Below, piece by piece: positions 59,748 through 64,000 of a stretch of DNA of 64,000 nt (position 1 is the first letter of the stretch; every line of letters starts with the position of its first letter). A model generated the notes under the pieces. That model had not been told where the DNA came from. It worked only from the letters and a program-made list of their open reading frames with translations, and did not search any database. This DNA is from Kitasatospora sp. NBC_00240 (lineage in GTDB: Bacteria > Actinomycetota > Actinomycetes > Streptomycetales > Streptomycetaceae): NCBI RefSeq assembly GCF_026342405.1, contig NZ_JAPEMU010000001.1:6076001-6140000 (forward strand), in the 5' to 3' direction. The position numbers and the translations under genes were made by a program.

Positions 59748-62147
59748 TCACGGTTTGGGCGGGTACGGGGACGGCGGGGCCGCGACGGCCGGCGCGGGGC
59801 TGGCGGCGCCGGTCGGGGTCGGTGCCGAGGTGGGGGTGCCGCGGCTGGGGGCGCTGCGGCTGGGGGTGACGACGGGGCTCGGCGGCGGTGTGGGCCCGGG
59901 CCCGGCGGGCGGGGTGGGGTTGCCGGTGGGGTTGCCGGTGGGCGCGGGGGTGGGGGCGGAACTGGGCGCGGCCGTGGGGGTGCCGGCCGGCCGGGTGGCC
60001 GGTGAGGTGCCACCGCCGTTGCCCGGGGTGGCGGCCGGGCTGGGCTGGTTGTTGCCCTGGGCGGGGTGCAGGTCGAAGTGCTGGACCCGGCTGCCTTCGA
60101 GGGCGTCGGTCATGTAGGCGGTCCAGATCTCGGTGGGGAAGGTGCCGCCGTTGATCCGGGACAGGCCTGCGGTGCCGGCCAGCGATTCCTTGGCGTGGGT
60201 TTTCGGGTTCTCCCTGAACAGGCTTACCGTGGTGGCGAGTTCGGGGGTGTAGCCGGCGAACCAGGCGGCCAGGTTGGCGTCGGTGGTGCCGGTCTTGCCG
60301 GCGGCGGGCCGGCCGAGGGCGAGGGCGGCGGCGCCGGTGCCGCGGCCGCTGACCACGTCACGCAGCACCCCGGTGACGGCGTCGGCGGTGCCCCGGTCGA
60401 GGGCCGTGGTCGGCTCGTGCTCGGGCAGCCGGGGGATGTCGGAGTAGCCGGTGTGCTCCAGCTTGAGGACGGACCAGGGGCTGAGTGCCTGGCCGTGGTT
60501 GGCGAGGGCGGCGTAGACGCCGGCCAGGTCGATGGCGCTGGGGGTGACGGTGCCCAGTGTCATGGAGGTGTTGGCGGGGTCCATGCCGGGGACGTCGGCG
60601 GGGATGCCCAGGCGCAGGGCGGTCTCCCGGACTTCGGGCAGGCCGGCGTCCACGCCCTCCTGGGCGTACACGGAGTTGACGGACTTCACCATGGCGAGCC
60701 GCAGGGACACCGGGCCGTAGTCGGTGTCGTCCTCGTTGGGCGGGTCGTAGGGGGTGGGGCCGCCGACCACGTCGCGGCCGCTGGTGCCGTCGTAGACGGT
60801 CTCGGTGGTGATCCGGCGGCCGTCCTGGGTGGTGGCCTCGCCCTCGATGGCGGCGGCGAGTTCGAGCGGTTTGAAGGTCGAGCCGATCTGGTTGTCCTGG
60901 CGCAGGGCGTCGTTGAAGGGCTGCTTGGCGTAGTCGGGTCCGCCGTAGGCGGCGACGATCCGGCCGGTGGCGGCTTCGACGGAGGCACCGGCGACCCGGA
61001 CGTCGGTGTCGGTGCCGGGCCGGGCGCGGGGGTCGAGCTCGTCGGTCAGTTCCTGCTGGACGGCGGCGGCGAAGGCGTCCTGCTTGGCCTTGTCGAAGCT
61101 GGTGGTGATCCGCCAGCCGCCGGCCTTGAGGGTGGCGGCGTCCACGGTGCCGGTGCTGGCGAGGTAGGTGTCGGCGATGTCGACGAGGTAGCCGCTCTGG
61201 CCGGCGAGGCCGACGGCGGGCCTGGGGTCGATCGGTTCGGGGAAGCTGGTGGCGGCGCGGGCGGCGGGGTCGAGGAAGCCGAGCGAGACCATGCCGTCCA
61301 GGACGTAGTTCCAGCGGGCGACGGCCCGGGTGCGGTTGGCGGGGGTGGCGTTCTTGACGTCGAAGGCGCTGGGAGCCTGCAGCAGCGCGGCGAGGTAGGC
61401 GCTCTGGGCGGTGGTGAGCCGGGAGACGTCGGTGCCGAAGTAGGCGTTGGCGGCGCTCTGGATGCCGTAGGCGTTGCGGCCGAAGTAGCTGGTGTTGAGG
61501 TAGCCGGCGAGGATCTGGTCCTTGCTCTGCCGCTGGTCGACCTTGAGCGAGATGAAGAGTTCCTTGACCTTGCGGGAGAGGGTCTGGTCCTGGGTCAGGT
61601 AGTAGTTCTTCACGTACTGCTGGGTGATGGTGGAGCCGCCCTGGGTGCCCTGGCCGGTGACGGTGTTCCAGCCGGCCCGGACCATGCCTTTGAGGTCGAC
61701 GCCCTTGTTGCGGTAGAAGGTGCGGTCCTCGGCGGAGACGACGGCGTGCTGGGTGTCGGCGGGGATCTGGTCGAGGGTGACGTCGCTGCGGTTGACGGCT
61801 CCGGTGCGGGCCAGTTCGGTGCCGTCGGCGTAGTAGTAGATGTTGTTCTGGGCGACGGCGTGGGCGTTGGCGTCGGGCACGGGGACGATCAGGTAGAGCG
61901 TGACGAAGGCGGCGATGCCGAGCAGGAGCAGGCCGGTGAGGCCGGTGAGGAGCATCCGCCAGGTGGGGATGGCGCGGCGCCAGCCGGGCAGGGCGCGGCG
62001 GGCCCGGCGGCGGTCGGTGCGCCGGGCGCGGCGCCGGTCGCGGCGGGTGCCGTGGGCGGGGCCGCCGGTCGGTGGCCCGGTGAGCGCGGGGGGTGTGCCG
62101 GTGTGGGGCTGCGGGTCGGGCCGGTGGTCGGCGGGCTCCTGGCTCAT
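59748..62147 (-). CDS. Class A penicillin-binding protein (transglycosylase/transpeptidase)
   Basis: A 799-residue enzyme: cytoplasmic basic start, membrane anchor (about 63-90), GT51 domain with EDRTFYRNKGVD (the usual His is Asn), QGGSTITQQYVKNYYL and YLNTSYFGRNAYGIQ, and a transpeptidase domain with STFK (nucleophile Ser in IGSTFKPLELA), SVN (KSVNSVYAQ) and KTGTTD. A 100-residue Pro/Thr/Ala-rich extracellular tail ends it. It polymerises and crosslinks peptidoglycan. ATG 62147 lacks a ribosome site and has a -10-like element 7-12 bp upstream, so the message may be leaderless. Confidence 0.95.
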   Translation of the reverse strand: MSQEPADHRPDPQPHTGTPPALTGPPTGGPAHGTRRDRRRARRTDRRRARRALPGWRRAIPTWRMLLTGLTGLLLLGIAAFVTLYLIVPVPDANAHAVAQNNIYYYADGTELARTGAVNRSDVTLDQIPADTQHAVVSAEDRTFYRNKGVDLKGMVRAGWNTVTGQGTQGGSTITQQYVKNYYLTQDQTLSRKVKELFISLKVDQRQSKDQILAGYLNTSYFGRNAYGIQSAANAYFGTDVSRLTTAQSAYLAALLQAPSAFDVKNATPANRTRAVARWNYVLDGMVSLGFLDPAARAATSFPEPIDPRPAVGLAGQSGYLVDIADTYLASTGTVDAATLKAGGWRITTSFDKAKQDAFAAAVQQELTDELDPRARPGTDTDVRVAGASVEAATGRIVAAYGGPDYAKQPFNDALRQDNQIGSTFKPLELAAAIEGEATTQDGRRITTETVYDGTSGRDVVGGPTPYDPPNEDDTDYGPVSLRLAMVKSVNSVYAQEGVDAGLPEVRETALRLGIPADVPGMDPANTSMTLGTVTPSAIDLAGVYAALANHGQALSPWSVLKLEHTGYSDIPRLPEHEPTTALDRGTADAVTGVLRDVVSGRGTGAAALALGRPAAGKTGTTDANLAAWFAGYTPELATTVSLFRENPKTHAKESLAGTAGLSRINGGTFPTEIWTAYMTDALEGSRVQHFDLHPAQGNNQPSPAATPGNGGGTSPATRPAGTPTAAPSSAPTPAPTGNPTGNPTPPAGPGPTPPPSPVVTPSRSAPSRGTPTSAPTPTGAASPAPAVAAPPSPYPPKP

Positions 62148-62153
62148 GGGGTG

Positions 62154-62159
62154 ATTATG
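62154..62159 (-). promoter_or_regulatory. Candidate -10 element of the PBP gene
   Basis: On the minus strand CATAAT lies 6 bp before the ATG at 62147. Transcription would start about at the ATG, giving a leaderless message. The -35 is weak. Confidence 0.4.
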
Positions 62160-62546
62160 TCGATTTGAGCGGTGATCAGGCGGTTCTTCCGGGAGTCGTG
62201 GCGGGGTGGTTCGGCGGCGGCCGGGCGCGGAACCGGGCGGTGTGGGTGGTCCGGTGGAGGCGGGGGCGGCGAACGGGGGCGTGGGGGCCGGGCGGTGGGG
62301 TCCGGGGGCGGGGAATTCGGCTGCGCCGGATGATCGGTGGCGGTACGGTGAAAGGTGAGAACCGCATAGCGCAGCCAGTGGGTGCGAGCTCCGCCCGCCG
62401 CCTGGGTCACCCCGGGGTCCGGCCGGTCGGAGCCGGTCCGTCGTGCGTCCGCGCGAGTCGGCGGGTGTCCCGGACCCGTCCGGGGCCCGTGGTCGCCCCT
62501 GGTCCGAGCCCTTGACCCGCTCCCATTAAGTCGACAAGGAGACAAT
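62160..62546. other. Divergent promoter region between PBP and ABC-2 permease genes
   Basis: This gap has no supported gene. The middle (62200-62310) is ggc/gggg-rich, and the sequence at 62320-62370 is less GC-rich. The ribosome site aaggaga (62536-62541) belongs to the next gene. Confidence 0.5.
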
Positions 62547-63416
62547 ATGCCGGTATCAGCGAAGCCCGGCGGACCGCCCCGCGGCCGCCCGCCGGGGGCG
62601 GCCCCCGGCGGCGCCGCCCGGGTCTACCTCGCGGTCGCCGCGGGCAGCTTCCGCCGCTACTCCACCTACCGTGCCGCGACCTTGGCCGGCGCCTTCACCA
62701 ACACCGTCTTCGGCTTCATCCTGGCCTACAGCTTCCTCGCGCTCTGGCAGGCCCGGCCGGGCCTCGGCGGCTACGACACCGCGCAGGCCGTCACCTACAT
62801 CTGGGTCAGCCAGGCGCTGCTGGTCACCGTCGCGGTCTGGGGCGGCGGCTTCCAGGACGACGTCCAGGAGCGCTTCCGCACCGGTGACATCGCCATCGAC
62901 CTCTACCGTCCGGTGGACTTCCAGGGCTGGTGGCTGGCCGGCGACCTGGGGCGGGCCGGCTTCCACCTGGTGGCGCGCGGCGCGGCCCCGATGATCGCCG
63001 GGGCGCTCGTCTTCGACCTGCGGGTGCCGCACGACCCGCTGGTCTGGGCCGAGTTCCTGCTGTCGGTGCTGCTCGCCGTGCTGGTCAGCTTCGGGCTGCG
63101 CTACCTGGTCGTCCTCACCGGCTTCTGGCTGCACGACTCGGACGGCGTGCGGTCGGTGATGCTGGTGGTGTCGATGTTCTTCTCCGGGATGCTGCTGCCG
63201 ATCGGGCTGTTCCCCGGCCTGCTCGGCGAGATCGCGCCGCTGCTGCCGTGGGCGTCGCTGGTGCAGGTGCCCACCGACGTCTTCCTGGGACGCAGTACCG
63301 GCGCCGGCCTGCTCGGCGCGCTCGGCTTCCAGGCCGCCTGGGCCGTGGTGCTGCTCGCGCTCGGCCGGGTCGTCCAACTGCTGGCGACCCGACGGGTGGT
63401 GGTCCAGGGTGGCTGA
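62547..63416 (+). CDS. ABC-2 type transporter permease
   Basis: A 289-residue protein with a Gly/Pro-rich start and six membrane segments (about 45-65, 80-105, 140-165, 170-195, 210-235, 250-275). Marks: YSTYRAATLAGAFTNTVFGFILAY and ERFRTGDIAIDLYRPVDF, the pattern of the streptomycete ABC-2 export pairs. It overlaps the next permease by GTG at 63409. The ATPase gene should follow beyond the window. The substrate is unknown. Confidence 0.88.
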   Translation: MPVSAKPGGPPRGRPPGAAPGGAARVYLAVAAGSFRRYSTYRAATLAGAFTNTVFGFILAYSFLALWQARPGLGGYDTAQAVTYIWVSQALLVTVAVWGGGFQDDVQERFRTGDIAIDLYRPVDFQGWWLAGDLGRAGFHLVARGAAPMIAGALVFDLRVPHDPLVWAEFLLSVLLAVLVSFGLRYLVVLTGFWLHDSDGVRSVMLVVSMFFSGMLLPIGLFPGLLGEIAPLLPWASLVQVPTDVFLGRSTGAGLLGALGFQAAWAVVLLALGRVVQLLATRRVVVQGG

Positions 63417-64000
63417 CACCATGGCCGGCTCCGGGGTCGGCACCCGGGCCGACACCCTGCTGGAGCGCACCCGCTGGTCGGTGCGGGCCTGGTGGCTGAT
63501 GGCCGGGATGTGGACCAGGGCGGTGATGTCCTACCGGGCGTCCTTCGTGCTGATGCTCGGCGCCAACATCATGATCACCTCGCTCGACTTCCTGGTGGTG
63601 GTGCTGATGTTCCAGCACACCGACCGGCTCGGCGGCTGGACCCTGCCCGAACTCGGCTTCCTCTACGGGACGTCCGGCTTCGCCCTGGGCATGGCCAACC
63701 TCTTCGTCGGCAGCACCGACGCGCTCGGCGCGCGGATCCGCGCGGGCACCCTCGACACCATGCTGATCCGGCCCGCCCCCGCGCTCGCCCAGCTCTGCGC
63801 CGAACGCTTCTCGCTGCGCCGGCTCGGCCGCCCGCTGCAGGCCGCCGCCGTGCTGGCCTGGTCGCTGACCGCGCTGGACGTGGCCTGGACCTGGGACCGC
63901 GTGCTGCTGGTGCCCGTCCTGCTGCTCTGCGGGACGGTCATCTTCTCGGCCCTCTTCATCGGCTTCGCCACCCTGCAGTTCTGGTGGGGGGAGGCCAAGG
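63409..64000 (+). CDS. ABC-2 type transporter permease, N-terminal part
   Basis: The frame is open to the window end (197 codons). GTG 63409 overlaps the previous stop by 8 bp; ATG 63421 is the alternative. The product shows the same family pattern (VMSYRASFVLMLGANIMITSLDFLVVVLMF, GTLDTMLIRPAPALAQL) as its neighbour, so the two permeases probably form a heterodimer. Confidence 0.88.
   Translation, partial: MADTMAGSGVGTRADTLLERTRWSVRAWWLMAGMWTRAVMSYRASFVLMLGANIMITSLDFLVVVLMFQHTDRLGGWTLPELGFLYGTSGFALGMANLFVGSTDALGARIRAGTLDTMLIRPAPALAQLCAERFSLRRLGRPLQAAAVLAWSLTALDVAWTWDRVLLVPVLLLCGTVIFSALFIGFATLQFWWGEAK

Overview
The window is high-GC actinobacterial DNA. Codon use with G or C at third positions, GTG/TTG starts, SsgA-like and BldA-era Streptomyces families, chitinases with DasR-type sites and many strong GC hairpins point to Streptomycetaceae (Streptomyces or Kitasatospora). 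Much of the gene order, from memory, resembles the S. coelicolor region around SCO2902-SCO2928 (hpd/Lrp pair, clpS, cys genes, nagE2/malX2/nagF, rph, rdgB) and partly M. tuberculosis Rv1330c-Rv1341. These synteny statements are recalled and were not computed.

Layout. 1-9.1 kb: end of a Lon-like protease, a divergent Lrp regulator/half-HPPD pair, a two-component system, a GH18 chitinase with CBM2-type module, and two WXG100-like type VII secretion proteins ending in a 29-bp hairpin. 9.2-16 kb: a GT87-type mannosyltransferase, an SsgA-like sporulation protein, two RDD membrane proteins and endonuclease V. 16.2-20 kb: a type VII secretion-like module (WXG-like protein, a 20-codon coupled ORF, a Gly-rich WXG/PPE-like protein, a mycosin) followed by a small secreted protein whose Shine-Dalgarno lies in a long hairpin. 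20-30 kb: HIT protein, GNAT, a broken WXG100-like gene, DinB-like, DUF2332, sigma-like factor, His-rich CDF metal exporter, AbiEi-like protein and the pncB-pncA NAD salvage operon.

30.5-43.7 kb: the conserved block clpS, DUF2017, amino acid permease, JAMM peptidase (Mec), CysO and CysM, then a membrane MazF-like protein, a MerR-like HTH, an MBL hydrolase, a sortase substrate, IlvE, a LuxR-type regulator and two flavin monooxygenases. Two tiny ORFs, upstream of cysO and of the monooxygenase pair, encode related Cys-containing leader peptides. They probably link cysteine status to both units, tying cysteine synthesis (Mec/CysO/CysM) to organosulfur scavenging.

43.8-53.8 kb: N-acetylglucosamine/chitin module. 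Two PTS EIIC genes, one EIIB gene and a secreted GH18 chitinase all carry DasR-type operators, interleaved with rph, rdgB, tRNA-Leu(UAG) and an HNH nuclease. 53.9-64 kb: lipoproteins, Bcp peroxidase, DUF3618, a GroES-like protein, membrane protein, AlkZ-like protein, a class A penicillin-binding protein and two ABC-2 permeases, the last cut by the window end.

No insertion sequence, prophage or CRISPR array was seen. The most noteworthy items are the paired cysteine leader peptides, the HPPD gene reduced to its non-catalytic half, the hairpin masking the start of the secreted-protein gene at 19774, the decayed WXG100 gene, and the codon-use mosaic inside the mycosin gene.
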